Of a stretch of DNA of 64,000 nucleotides, positions 33,366 to 42,170 are shown piece by piece. The stretch spans positions 1 through 64,000 of the forward strand of contig NZ_JAFCNB010000025.1 in the NCBI RefSeq assembly GCF_017896165.1, in the 5' to 3' direction. Source of the stretch: Microbispora oryzae. Its GTDB lineage: Bacteria > Actinomycetota > Actinomycetes > Streptosporangiales > Streptosporangiaceae. The position numbers were made by a program, and so were the translations under genes. Numbering within the stretch: the stretch's first letter is position 1; each line of letters starts with the position of its first letter. Below the pieces are notes generated by a model, which ran no database searches, had not been told where the DNA came from, and was given only the letters and a program-made list of their open reading frames with translations.

Positions 33366-34625
33366 ATGGCGGACGACGCACGCGTAGAGGACCTGCTGCG
33401 CGAGCTCGCGCCGCGCGCGCTCGGCGCGCTGATCCGCCGGTACGGGCACTTCGACGCCTGCGAGGACGCCGTGCAGGAGGCCCTGCTGGCCGCCTCCGTC
33501 CAATGGCCGCAGGAGGGCGTGCCGGCCAACCCCCACGGGTGGCTCACCACGGTCGCCGCCCGCCGCCTCATCGACCAGTGGCGCAGCGACGAGGCCCGCA
33601 GGCGGCGCGAGGCGACCATGGCCTCGCTCGCGCCGTACGACGCGCTGGTGGCGCCCGGGCCCGGCGAGGAGCGCACCGCCGAGCGGGACGACACCCTGAC
33701 CCTGCTGTTCATGTGCTGCCACCCCGCGCTGACCGCGCCGTCCCAGGTGTCGCTGACGCTGCGGGCCGTCGGCGGGCTCACCACGGCCGAGATCGCGGCC
33801 GCCTTCCTCGTGCCGGAGACGACGATGGCCCAGCGCATCAGTCGCGCCAAGCAGCGGATCAAGACCACCGGCATCCCGTTCGCCCCGCCGCCCGAGCCCG
33901 AACGGGACGACCGGCTGCGGGTGGTGCTGCACGTGCTGTACCTGATCTTCAACGAGGGATACACCACGACGTCGGGCCCGGACCTTCATCGACCGGAGCT
34001 GTCCGCGGAGGCGATCCGGCTGGTCCGGGCCGTCCACCGGCTGCTTCCCGAGGACGGCGAGGTCGCCGGCCTGCTCGCGCTGATGCTGCTCACCGACGCC
34101 CGGCGTGCCGCCAGAACCGGCCCGGACGGCGCGCTGGTGCCGCTGGCGGAGCAGGACCGCGACCGCTGGGACCGGGAGCAGATCCGGGAGGGCGTCGAGC
34201 TGCTCACCCGCACCCTGTCCGCCGCGCCGCTCGGGCCGTACCAGCTCCAGGCCGCCGTCGCGGCCGTCCACGCCGAGGCGACGCGGGCGGAGGACACCGA
34301 CTGGCCGCAGATCGCCGCCCTGTACGAGCTGCTCGGGCGCGTCTCGCCCAACCCGATGGTGACGCTGAACCACGCGGTCGCGGCCGGCATGGTCAGGGGG
34401 CCGTCCGCCGGTCTGGAGATGCTCGCGGCGCTGGAGGGCGACGACCGGCTCGCGCGGCACCACCGGTTCGACGCCGTACGAGGTCACCTGCTGGAGATGA
34501 CGGGCGACCACGAGGCGGCCCGGGAGTGCTACCTGAGGGCCGCGCGCCGGACCACCAGCCTGCCCGAACGGCGATATCTGGAGAGCCGTGCCGCCCGGCT
34601 CGCTCCCGAGGGCCGCCCCCGGTGA
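33366..34625 (+). CDS. ECF42-like RNA polymerase sigma factor
   Basis: 419 residues. Sigma region 2 (ALGALIRRYGHFDACEDAVQEALLAA, GWLTTVAARRLIDQWR) and region 4 (SLTLRAVGGLTTAEIAAAFLVPETTMAQRISRAKQRI) are followed by a DUF6596/TPR C-terminal domain (VVLHVLYLIFNEGYTTTSG). This is the ECF42 architecture, in which the C-terminal domain replaces an anti-sigma factor and DGPF/YCII-like genes are usual partners; none is next to it here. ATG at 33366 follows GGAGGAGG, and TAGGTT at 33338-33343 is a likely -10. Confidence 0.92.
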   Translation: MADDARVEDLLRELAPRALGALIRRYGHFDACEDAVQEALLAASVQWPQEGVPANPHGWLTTVAARRLIDQWRSDEARRRREATMASLAPYDALVAPGPGEERTAERDDTLTLLFMCCHPALTAPSQVSLTLRAVGGLTTAEIAAAFLVPETTMAQRISRAKQRIKTTGIPFAPPPEPERDDRLRVVLHVLYLIFNEGYTTTSGPDLHRPELSAEAIRLVRAVHRLLPEDGEVAGLLALMLLTDARRAARTGPDGALVPLAEQDRDRWDREQIREGVELLTRTLSAAPLGPYQLQAAVAAVHAEATRAEDTDWPQIAALYELLGRVSPNPMVTLNHAVAAGMVRGPSAGLEMLAALEGDDRLARHHRFDAVRGHLLEMTGDHEAARECYLRAARRTTSLPERRYLESRAARLAPEGRPR

Positions 34626-34672
34626 ATCCGCGGCACTAGGATCCGGTTGTACATCCCGTCCTGGAGCCCGAC

Positions 34673-35026
34673 ATGCACGCCTTCGACGTCCTCGGAGATC
34701 CGGTCCGCCGCCGGATCCTCGAACTCCTCGCGGGCGAGGAGCGCTCGGCCGGAGAGATCGGCGCCGTCGTCCAGGAGGAGTTCGGCATCTCCCAGCCCGG
34801 CGTGTCGCAGCACCTGCGGGTGCTGCGCGAGAGCGGCTTCGCCACGGTCCGGGCCGAGGGCACCCGCCGCCTGTACGCGGTCAACCCGGTGCCGCTGCAG
34901 GAGATCGACACCTGGCTCGACGCCTTCCGCGGGTTCTGGACCCAGCGCCTCGACGCGCTCGGCACCGAGCTCGCCCGCGGCCGGCGCGCCCGCCGCGCCG
35001 CCGAGGGGTCCGGCGACGGGGCCTGA
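34673..35026 (+). CDS. ArsR-family repressor
   Basis: 117-residue winged helix (DVLGDPVRRRILELLAGEERSAGEIGAVVQEEFGISQPGVSQHLRVLRESGFATVRAEGTRRLYAVNP), of the type paired with SRPBCC/AHSA1 genes. TAGGAT (34637-34642) is a possible -10. The gene order is arsR - hydrolase - convergent SRPBCC (36520), so the SRPBCC gene could be its target, though it is on the opposite strand and 850 bp away. No metal-binding cysteines. Confidence 0.88.
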   Translation: MHAFDVLGDPVRRRILELLAGEERSAGEIGAVVQEEFGISQPGVSQHLRVLRESGFATVRAEGTRRLYAVNPVPLQEIDTWLDAFRGFWTQRLDALGTELARGRRARRAAEGSGDGA

Positions 35027-35118
35027 ACGCGACCGCCGGCGGGACGCGCGCCGATGTCAGTGTGCGATGGCAGGCTGACGGAAGAACATCCGGAATCACC
35101 TGAGGACAGGGGCCCGAC

Positions 35119-35817
35119 ATGGCGACGTATGTGCTCGTACCCGGGGCGGGGGGTGGCGTGTGGGTGTGGCATCGGCTCATCCCCGAGCTCGCCGCGCTCG
35201 GCCATGACGCGATCGCGGTGGACCTGCCCACGGGCGACGACCGCGCCGGGCTGACGGAGTACGCCGACGCCGTGGTCTCGGCGGCCGAGGGCGTCGAAGG
35301 CGCGGTGATCGTGGTCGCGCAGTCGATGGGCGGATTCAGCGCGCCGCTCGCGTGCGCGCGGGTGCCGGTCGGGCTGCTGGTCATGCTCAACGCGATGGTG
35401 CCTCTCCCCGGCGAGACGGCGGGCGAGTGGTGGGCGGCCACCGGCCACGCCGAGGCCAGGGCCGGGCAGGCCGTGCGCGAGGGCCGCACGCCGACCGAGG
35501 AGGTCGACCTCCTCGTCGACTTCTTCCACGACGTCCCGCCCGAGATCACGGCCGAGGCGATGGCGCAGGGAGGGACGGCCCAGTCGGGGACCCCCTTCGG
35601 GCAGCCCTGGCCGCTGCCCGAGTGGCCCGACGTGCCGACTCGCTTCCTGCAGGGCCGCGACGACCGGTTCTTCCCGCTCGCTTTCCAGCGCGAGGTCGTC
35701 CGCGAACGCCTGGGCATCCCCGTGGACGAGATGCCGGGCGGTCACCTGCTCGCCCTCAGCCGGCCCGTCGAGCTGGCCGCCCGGCTGGACCGGTACCGGG
35801 CGGAGCACGGGCTCTGA
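35119..35817 (+). CDS. Alpha/beta hydrolase (EstC-like)
   Basis: 232 residues. VLVPGAGGGVWVWHRLIPELAALGHDAIAVDLP and nucleophile elbow AQSMGGFSAPLA (Ser near 72), acidic residue in FLQGRDDRFFPLAFQ, and terminal His in MPGGHLLALSRP. This matches the plant-MES/EstC-type esterases common in actinobacteria. GAGGACAGGGG precedes the ATG. It stands alone or with the arsR gene 92 bp upstream. Confidence 0.9.
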   Translation: MATYVLVPGAGGGVWVWHRLIPELAALGHDAIAVDLPTGDDRAGLTEYADAVVSAAEGVEGAVIVVAQSMGGFSAPLACARVPVGLLVMLNAMVPLPGETAGEWWAATGHAEARAGQAVREGRTPTEEVDLLVDFFHDVPPEITAEAMAQGGTAQSGTPFGQPWPLPEWPDVPTRFLQGRDDRFFPLAFQREVVRERLGIPVDEMPGGHLLALSRPVELAARLDRYRAEHGL

Positions 35818-35839
35818 TCGCGTCCGGCCGCCCAGGTCA

Positions 35840-35881
35840 GCTCACCGTCGGCTCACCGTCGGCTCACCATCAGCTCGCCGG
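35840..35881. repeat. 11-bp tandem repeat
   Basis: About 3.8 copies of GCTCACCGTCG in the gap between two convergent genes. The last copies run into the final codons and stop of the SRPBCC gene. Confidence 0.8.
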
Positions 35882-36520
35882 AGGCGGCTCGGGGAAGGCG
35901 GTGTAGGCGGCGAGGACACGTTGGGCGGCGGCCCGCGCCTCGGCGGGGTCGGTGCCCGCCGCGATGCTCGCCTCGGCCCACTTGTCACTGCTGAGCGTCA
36001 TGAACCGCCTTCCCTCGTCGGAGGCCGCCCAGGCGGCGCCCTCCGCGGGGTCCATGCTCACACCGCTCGACAGGTGCAGCGCCAGGCCGAGCACGGCCAT
36101 GTCCCAGCCGATCCCGACCGCTCCGGGGCCGAACTCGGGCCACAACTTGTCGTCCACGTGCGCGACGTGCTCCAACTCGAAACGCGCCCTGCCCTCGCCC
36201 TCCTCGGTCAGCCGGACCTCGATCCAGCTGACCTGGTCGCCCATCTCCCATGTCGCGGCGAAGCTCCGCGGCGGGTCACAGCGCTCGACCGTGCCGCTCG
36301 CGTTGCCCTCCAGGCTGTAGTGTCCGCCGACCCGCAGGTCGCCGGAGACCGGCAGGAACCAGCGGGAGATGCGCTCGGCGCTGGTGCACGCGTCCCAGAG
36401 GTCCGCCAGCGGGGTGTCGTAGGCCTGGCTCACGGTGATCACGCGGGCCTCCCCCGCCTCCAGGACCCGCGTGCCCACCGTCCGGCGTACCGCGTTGATC
36501 TGCTCGTCGATCTCGATCAC
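35870..36520 (-). CDS. SRPBCC-domain protein (AHSA1-like)
   Basis: 216 residues with the START/Bet v1-like fold in its first 150 (VITVSQAYDTPLADLWDACTSAERISRWFLPVSGDLRVGGHYSLEGNASGTV) and a helical tail (WAASDEGRRFMTLSSDKWAEASIAAG) typical of the ArsR-partnered group. It probably binds a small hydrophobic ligand. GTG at 36520 follows AAGGAG. Upstream, 36570-36592 is AT-rich with AGTGA repeats on the minus strand seven bases apart, a possible operator. Confidence 0.87.
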   Translation of the reverse strand: MIEIDEQINAVRRTVGTRVLEAGEARVITVSQAYDTPLADLWDACTSAERISRWFLPVSGDLRVGGHYSLEGNASGTVERCDPPRSFAATWEMGDQVSWIEVRLTEEGEGRARFELEHVAHVDDKLWPEFGPGAVGIGWDMAVLGLALHLSSGVSMDPAEGAAWAASDEGRRFMTLSSDKWAEASIAAGTDPAEARAAAQRVLAAYTAFPEPPPAS

Positions 36521-36640
36521 GTGTGGCTCCTTCCTGGGAGTTCAGGCCGGCATCCCGGCCGCAAAGGAAAATATCACTAGTCACTTATGTAAACGACGGC
36601 TTCCCCATCAACGGCCGGTGCGGCTGCCGGCGCCGTACGT

Positions 36641-36646
36641 TAGGTT
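36641..36646 (+). promoter_or_regulatory. -10 element of a leaderless promoter (ABC ATPase gene)
   Basis: TAGGTT followed by six bases and the ATG at 36653; no ribosome-binding site. Confidence 0.5.
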
Positions 36647-36652
36647 CGGGCC

Positions 36653-37291
36653 ATGTCGAACGCGATGCCGAACGCGATCGTCGCCGCCCGCGATGTCGAG
36701 GTGGAGCTGGGTGGCAGGACCATCCTGTCCGGGATCGGCCTCACCGCCGCGCCGGGAGAGGTCGTCGCGGTCGTCGGAGACAACGGCACCGGCAAGTCCA
36801 CCCTGCTGCGCTGCCTGGCCGGCCTCCAGCCGGCGCGGGCCGGCCGGATCGAGGTCCTGGACGGTCCGCCCGCCGACACGACGGACTTCTGGCAAGACGT
36901 CGCGCGCACCGGCGACGAGCCCGTCTGGTATCCGGGGCTCAGCACGCGCGAGCATCTGGAGCTGATGACGGCGGTCCACCGGGAGGTGCGGATGACGGTG
37001 GACGAGGCGCTCGCCGCGTTCGAGCTCACCGAGCGCGCCGACCTTGCGCCCCTGTCGCTGTCGACCGGGCAGCGGCAGCGGCTGTCGCTCGCCATGACGC
37101 TGCTGCGGCCGAGCCGGCTGCTGCTCCTCGACGAGCCGGAGCGCGGGCTCGACGTGACGTTCCGGGAACGGCTGGCGGACATACTCAACGGCTACACCGC
37201 CGAAGGCGGCGCGATCGTCATGGCCACCCACGACCTTCGGCTGCCCGAGGCCACCGGGGCCACGGTGATCAGGCTGGAGGGAGAGCGGTGA
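36653..37291 (+). CDS. ABC transporter ATPase
   Basis: 212 residues, short for the family but complete: Walker A GDNGTGKST (42-50), signature LSTGQRQRLSLA, Walker B LLLLDEPERGLD, switch MATHDLRL. The glutamine of the Q-loop region is not obvious (ARTGDEPVWYPGLST). It overlaps the DUF6297 membrane gene by four bases (GTGA), so the two form an exporter. It begins with a leaderless message. Confidence 0.9.
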   Translation: MSNAMPNAIVAARDVEVELGGRTILSGIGLTAAPGEVVAVVGDNGTGKSTLLRCLAGLQPARAGRIEVLDGPPADTTDFWQDVARTGDEPVWYPGLSTREHLELMTAVHREVRMTVDEALAAFELTERADLAPLSLSTGQRQRLSLAMTLLRPSRLLLLDEPERGLDVTFRERLADILNGYTAEGGAIVMATHDLRLPEATGATVIRLEGER

Positions 37292-38790
37292 ATCCCGCGC
37301 GCGCCTACCTGCGCTCCCACCGCGGGCGACCGGCGAGCTGGTCTGACCGCTACGTCACCGGATTCAGCCTGGTCCTCGGCCTCGTGCTGCTCGGACAGCC
37401 GGTCGCCACCGTGCTGGGCGGCCTGGCCCGCACCGCCGACCCCGCCAGGATCGGGGCCGGGCTCGCCCTGATCGCGGCGGCGTACGCCGGTCTCCTGGCC
37501 CTGGCCCGCGCCGTCGGGCCGATCGCGCTTCCGGCGGCCGACGCGGCCTGGCTCGTGCTCTCGCCGCTCCCCCGCCGTTCGGTCGTGCTGCGCAGCGCGC
37601 TGATCCTGCTCGTGACCGCCGTAGTGGCCGGGGGCGTGCTCGGCGTCGCGGGACTCGCCGTGCTCGGATCGACCGGGAGCCTCGGCCCGCACCTGATGCC
37701 GGCCCTGGTGATCGGCGTGACCGTGAGCGTGGCGGGTGCGGCCACGGCCGTGCTCGCGCAGGCGTCGCAGACCTGGGACACCCGGCTGCAGGTGCTCGTC
37801 GCGGGTTGTGTGCTGGCGGCCGTGCTGGCCGCGTTGCTGTCCACGGTGCTGGGCGGCGGCCCGGGCCGCCAGGTCCTCGTCGCAGTCGCCGCCGCGCCCG
37901 CGAGCGTGGTCACGGCCGTGGCCGGGCTCGCCGCCGCGGCGGCCGCCCTGCTCGTACGGCAGGCCTGGGCGGCGCTGGACCGTCTCCCCGCACGCGGGGT
38001 CCTGGCCTCCTCGGAGAAGGCGGGACGGGTCGCGAGCGCGGCCGTCGCCATGGACCCGGGGGCGCTGAGCTGGATCGCCGAGGACAACCACTGGCGCGGG
38101 CGGACGCTGCGGTCCCGGCCGTGGCCCCGCCTGGCCGGGCGGTGGCGGGCCGCGGCGCCGGCCTGGCAGGAGTGGCGCCGCCTGAGCCGGCGTCCCGGCA
38201 GGCTCGCCCTGCTGTACTGCTGCGCCGCGTTGCCGGCCCTCGCCGCGCAGGCGACCGGCGGGCTGTCGGCGCTGCCGGTCGTCGCGCTGTTCGGCGGCGC
38301 GCTGGGCGCGGCGGCGACGGCCACAACGGGAGCGCGCCGCGACGGCGACGACCCCTCCCTGGCCAGACTGCTCGCGGTCGGTCCGAGGGCGGTCATGGCC
38401 GCGCGGACGCTGCTGCCGACCGCGCTGGCCGCGTCATGGCTGGTGCTCGCTCTGTCGGGGCTCGCGGTGGCCGGTCTGCTGCCCTCGGGGCTGTGGTGGG
38501 CGCTCGGTGTGGCGACGGCGCCGGCCCTGTCGGCGGGGGCGCTGCGGATGGCCCGGCGGGCGCCCATCGACCACAGCATGCCGATGGTGGAGATACCCGG
38601 CAGCCCGCCGCTCCCGATCGGGCTCCTGCTGTGGGCCCTCACCGGGCTCGACCTGGTGCTCGTCGGCTGCCTCCCCGCGCTGGCGGCGCTGGGCGCCCCG
38701 CCCGCGTCCCTGGCCTCTCACGTCGCCACGCAGGCGGTGGCCGGTCTCGCGGTGCTCATCGGCTTCGTGCGCCGGCGGCCCGCCCGCTGA
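37288..38790 (+). CDS. DUF6297 membrane protein, ABC permease partner
   Basis: 500 residues with about 10-12 hydrophobic helices and conserved features of the actinobacterial DUF6297 group (ARAYLRSHRGRPASWSDRY, the LSPLPRRSVVLRSAL motif). It follows the ATPase with a four-base overlap and is the evident membrane subunit. The transported compound is unknown. GTG start at 37288. Confidence 0.83.
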   Translation: MNPARAYLRSHRGRPASWSDRYVTGFSLVLGLVLLGQPVATVLGGLARTADPARIGAGLALIAAAYAGLLALARAVGPIALPAADAAWLVLSPLPRRSVVLRSALILLVTAVVAGGVLGVAGLAVLGSTGSLGPHLMPALVIGVTVSVAGAATAVLAQASQTWDTRLQVLVAGCVLAAVLAALLSTVLGGGPGRQVLVAVAAAPASVVTAVAGLAAAAAALLVRQAWAALDRLPARGVLASSEKAGRVASAAVAMDPGALSWIAEDNHWRGRTLRSRPWPRLAGRWRAAAPAWQEWRRLSRRPGRLALLYCCAALPALAAQATGGLSALPVVALFGGALGAAATATTGARRDGDDPSLARLLAVGPRAVMAARTLLPTALAASWLVLALSGLAVAGLLPSGLWWALGVATAPALSAGALRMARRAPIDHSMPMVEIPGSPPLPIGLLLWALTGLDLVLVGCLPALAALGAPPASLASHVATQAVAGLAVLIGFVRRRPAR

Positions 38791-38862
38791 CCTTCGCGCG
38801 GGCGAACCACCCGGACCGCTCGCGCGGTGCGGACCCGTCGCCGTGGTCATGCGCTCCACCCC

Positions 38863-38929
38863 TTGCCGCGGCGACATCCCTGCCCCTATTATCAATGTAT
38901 CGGTTGATAAAGAGTTTGGTTGATAAAGA
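38863..38929 (+). promoter_or_regulatory. Promoter and repeated operator of arsR-SRPBCC operon
   Basis: TTGCCG (38863-38868) and TATTAT (38887-38892) are 18 bp apart. TTATCAA/TTGATAA arms (38889-38895, 38904-38910) form a dyad over the -10, and a 12-bp direct repeat GGTTGATAAAGA occurs at 38902-38913 and 38918-38929. This is a typical ArsR target. Confidence 0.7.
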
Positions 38930-39273
38930 TGACGATTGATGACGTGGACGAGCGCCTGGACCGGGCGTTCGCCGCGCTCGGCGACCCGATCCGGCGTGCG
39001 CTGATCGCCCGGCTGTCGCGGGGTGAGGCGACGGTGAACGAGCTCGCCGAGCCGTTCCCGATCACCAAGCAGGCCGTCTCACGGCACATCCAGGTGCTGG
39101 AGGCGGCCGGGCTGATCACGCGGAGCCGTGACGGCCAGCGCCGCCCGTGTCATCTGAACTCCGCGGCGCTCGAGGAGCTGACGAGCTGGATCGACACCTA
39201 TCGCCTGACACGCGAGGGACAGTTCCGGCGCCTCGACGACGTGCTCGACGAGATGAAGGAGCAGGAAAAATGA
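38929..39273 (+). CDS. ArsR-family repressor
   Basis: 114 residues: RAFAALGDPIRRALIARLSRGEATVNELAEPFPITKQAVSRHIQVLEAAGLITRSRDGQRRPCHLN. It belongs to the group always paired with SRPBCC genes. The ATG at 38929 is preferred over TTG at 38920, which lies in the operator repeat. Its stop overlaps the next start (ATGA). Autoregulated through the TTGATAA sites. Confidence 0.9.
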   Translation: MTIDDVDERLDRAFAALGDPIRRALIARLSRGEATVNELAEPFPITKQAVSRHIQVLEAAGLITRSRDGQRRPCHLNSAALEELTSWIDTYRLTREGQFRRLDDVLDEMKEQEK

Positions 39274-40367
39274 TCGAGAACCCGACCACCATCACGGCCC
39301 AGCCCGGCAGCCCGTTCATCGAGATCGTCCGCGACTTCGACGCGACCCCCGCTCTGCTCTTCCGCGCGTACACCGACCCCGAGCTGGTCACCCGCTGGCT
39401 CGGCCCGCGCGAAATGGAGATGCGCATCATCGAGTACGACGCGCGCCCGGGCGGGGCGTACCGCTACGTGCACCGGGACACCGAGGGCAACGAGCACGCC
39501 TTCCGCGGCGTCTTCCACGCCGTCACCCCCGGCGAGCGGATCATCCAGACCTTCGAGTACGAGGGCACGCCCGATGTCGTCAGCCTCGATCACGCGACGT
39601 TCGAGGACCTCGGCGGACGTACCCGGCTGCGGACGCGTTCGGTGTTCCCGACCGTCGAGGCACGTGACGCCATGATCGCCAGCGGGATGGAACGCGGCGT
39701 CATCGACTCGATGGACCGGCTCGACGAGCTGGCCCACGGAACGGCCGGGAGCCGCCCGGAGGCGAGCCGGGTCGTCGTCGACATCTCGATGTCGCTGGAC
39801 GGCTACGTCACCGCACCGGGCGCCGACCTCGAACACGGCCTGGGAGTGGGCGGCGAGCCGCTGCACGCCTGGGTGACGGACGAACGCACGCCGCGCGACG
39901 CGGAGATCCTCCGCAGGTCCTTCACCGACACCGGGGCCGTCATCATGGGCCGGCGCACCTTCGACATCGTCGACGGGCCGAACGGATGGAGCGACGAGGT
40001 GGGCTACGGACACGACCAGGACCAGATCGCCGCCCCGCCCGTCTTCGTCGTCACCCACTCACGGCCCGAGAAGGTACGGCTGGGCGACCGGTTCCACTTC
40101 GTCACCGACGGCCTCGGCAGTGCCGTGGACAGGGCGCGCGCCGCCGCCGGCGGCAAAGACGTCGTGATCATGGGAGGCGGCGCGACCGCGTACGAGTTCC
40201 TGCGTGCCGGCCTGGTGGACATTCTCAGGATCCACCTCGCCCCGATCATCCTCGGCGGCGGCACGCCGCTGTTCCCCCAGGGCATGCCGGAATCGCTGCG
40301 GTTGGAGCCGCTCGGCTCCGTGTCCACCCCGGCCGCCGAGCACCTGACCTACCGTGTGATCAAGTGA
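39270..40367 (+). CDS. Fusion of SRPBCC domain and RibD/DHFR-like reductase
   Basis: 365 residues in one uninterrupted frame. Residues 14-156 are an AHSA1-type SRPBCC domain (FIEIVRDFDATPALLFRAYTDPELVTRWLGP); 167-365 are a dihydrofolate-reductase/RibD C-terminal-like fold (VVVDISMSLDGYVTAPGADLEHGLG, VIMGRRTFDIVDGPNGW, DVVIMGGGATAYEFLRAGLVD, LHLAPIILGGGTPLF). These are usually separate neighbouring genes behind an ArsR repressor; here they are joined by a short Ala/Gly/Pro linker. It may bind a ligand and reduce it with NADPH (inference). ATG overlaps the arsR stop. Confidence 0.92.
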   Translation: MIENPTTITAQPGSPFIEIVRDFDATPALLFRAYTDPELVTRWLGPREMEMRIIEYDARPGGAYRYVHRDTEGNEHAFRGVFHAVTPGERIIQTFEYEGTPDVVSLDHATFEDLGGRTRLRTRSVFPTVEARDAMIASGMERGVIDSMDRLDELAHGTAGSRPEASRVVVDISMSLDGYVTAPGADLEHGLGVGGEPLHAWVTDERTPRDAEILRRSFTDTGAVIMGRRTFDIVDGPNGWSDEVGYGHDQDQIAAPPVFVVTHSRPEKVRLGDRFHFVTDGLGSAVDRARAAAGGKDVVIMGGGATAYEFLRAGLVDILRIHLAPIILGGGTPLFPQGMPESLRLEPLGSVSTPAAEHLTYRVIK

Positions 40368-40389
40368 GGAACGGTCTGCTCCGTCCCGC

Positions 40390-40857
40390 TCATCGCGCGC
40401 CGCGTAGCGGCTGCCGGCCGAGATGGTCGCGCAGACACCGCAGGTAGACGACCCAGCCCTCGTTGTGCTCGCTGGCGTAGTCCTCTTCCTGGCCGGGTGA
40501 CCACCCCATGTGCTCCAGCCCGGTCTCGACGACCCGCAGCCGGGTACCGCCCTCCCCGTGCGTGAGGGTGAACTCGACGAGCACCGAGTTTCCCTCGCCT
40601 GCCGCGACGCCCTGGGGGTGGAGCCAGCGGTAGGAGAAGGAGCGCGCCGGGGCCACCGACTGGACGGAGACGTGCACGGTGAGGGTCTGCCCGGCATCCT
40701 GGTTGCGGAACGTCAGCGCGCCCTCGTAGCCGGGCAGGGGCTTCAGGTCGGCGTCGTCGCTGAACCATCTGACGATCTGGTCGGGCTCGGTCACCGCCCG
40801 CCAGACCACGTCGACGGGCGCGTCGATCAGGATGTCCTGTTCGACCCTCGGCGTCAT
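40390..40857 (-). CDS. SRPBCC-domain protein
   Basis: 155-residue AHSA1-like protein (QDILIDAPVDVVWRAVTEPDQIVRWFSDDADLKPLPGYEG; LEHMGWSPGQEEDYASEHNEGWVVYLRCLRDHL). Whole protein is one domain. GGGAGG precedes the ATG at 40857. It converges on the fusion gene 22 bp away and shares a strand with the APC permease, of which it may be the downstream gene (53-bp gap). Confidence 0.9.
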   Translation of the reverse strand: MTPRVEQDILIDAPVDVVWRAVTEPDQIVRWFSDDADLKPLPGYEGALTFRNQDAGQTLTVHVSVQSVAPARSFSYRWLHPQGVAAGEGNSVLVEFTLTHGEGGTRLRVVETGLEHMGWSPGQEEDYASEHNEGWVVYLRCLRDHLGRQPLRGAR

Positions 40858-40910
40858 ATCTGCCTCCCGGGTTGGCGAGATCGACCGATCACAGTATCGG
40901 GCCGGCGGAT

Positions 40911-42170
40911 TCACCGGGCACGTCGCACCCCGTAGACGGCCGCGCCGACGGCCAGCACCGCCACCCCGGAGACCACCGAGGCACCCGGCAGAGCCAACGC
41001 CAGGACGAGGCATCCGGCCAGGCCGACGACGGGCACGGGCCGGGGCGGGCGGCCCTCGGCGGGCGTGAGGGTCCAGGCGCTGGCGTTGGCGATGGCGTAG
41101 TAGACCAGCACTCCGAAGGAGGAGAAGCCGATCGCGCCGCGCAGGTCGGCGAAGCCCGCCAGGACCGCCACGACCGCGCCGACCGCCAGCTCGGCGCGGT
41201 GCGGCACCCCGAACCGGGGATGGACGGTGGCCAGGACACCCGGCAGGTGCCGGTCGCGAGCCATGGCCAGCGTGGTGCGGGACACTCCGAGGATCAGCGC
41301 CAGCAGCGAGCCGAGCGCGGCCACCGCGGCTCCCACGCGTACCAGCGGCGCGAGGGCGGGCAGGCCGGCGGCGCGGACGGCGTCGGCCAGCGGCGCGGTC
41401 GCCCCGGCCAGCCCCGCGTCCCCGAGCACGCTCAGCGCCGCCACCGCGACCACCGCGTACACGACGAGGACGAGGCCGAGCGCGAGCGGGATCGCCCGGG
41501 GAATCGTCCGGGCCGGATCCCGCACCTCCTCCCCCAGCGTGGCCACCCGGGCGTACCCGGCGAAGGCGAAGAACAGCAGGCCCGCCGCCTGGAGCACACC
41601 GGCCGCGGTGGCGCCGGAGGAGACGTCGAGCCGGGCGGCCGCTGCGCCGCCCGAGGCCGTGAGGCAGGCGGCCACCACCGCCGCCAGCACGGCCAGCACC
41701 ACGGCCACGATCACGCGGGTCAGCCACATGGTCTTGCGCATCCCCGCGTAGTCGACCGCGGTCAGCGCCACCACGGCGCCCACCGCGACCGCGTGGGCGT
41801 GCTCGGGCCACACGTAGGAGCCGACCGTGAGCGCCATCGCGGCACATGAGGCGGTCTTGCCGACCACGAATCCCCAGCCCGCCAGGTATCCCCAGAACGG
41901 CCCCAGCCGCTCACGGCCGTAGACGTACGTGCCGCCCGAGTCGGGGTAGCGGGCGGCCAGCCGGGCCGACGAGGTCGCGTTGCAGTACGCGACCGCGGCC
42001 GCCAGCGCCAGCCCGAGCAGCAGCCCCGGACCGGCCGCGGCCGCCGCGGGAGCCAGGGCGGCGAAGACGCCCGCGCCGATCATCGATCCCAGCCCGATGA
42101 CCACGGCGTCGGCCAGGCCCAGGCGGCGCTCCAGCCGCCCCTCCCCGGCACGTGCAGACGTGCCCGCCAT
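40911..42170 (-). CDS. APC-family amino acid permease
   Basis: 419 residues with about 12 helices. The first helix carries the family consensus (LGLADAVVIGLGSMIGAGVFAALAPAAAAAG) and the cytoplasmic motif EEVRDPARTIPRAI is present. It takes up an amino acid or amine by proton symport (family knowledge). ATG at 42170. Divergent from the cyclitol operon with 644 bp between them. Confidence 0.9.
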   Translation of the reverse strand: MAGTSARAGEGRLERRLGLADAVVIGLGSMIGAGVFAALAPAAAAAGPGLLLGLALAAAVAYCNATSSARLAARYPDSGGTYVYGRERLGPFWGYLAGWGFVVGKTASCAAMALTVGSYVWPEHAHAVAVGAVVALTAVDYAGMRKTMWLTRVIVAVVLAVLAAVVAACLTASGGAAAARLDVSSGATAAGVLQAAGLLFFAFAGYARVATLGEEVRDPARTIPRAIPLALGLVLVVYAVVAVAALSVLGDAGLAGATAPLADAVRAAGLPALAPLVRVGAAVAALGSLLALILGVSRTTLAMARDRHLPGVLATVHPRFGVPHRAELAVGAVVAVLAGFADLRGAIGFSSFGVLVYYAIANASAWTLTPAEGRPPRPVPVVGLAGCLVLALALPGASVVSGVAVLAVGAAVYGVRRAR

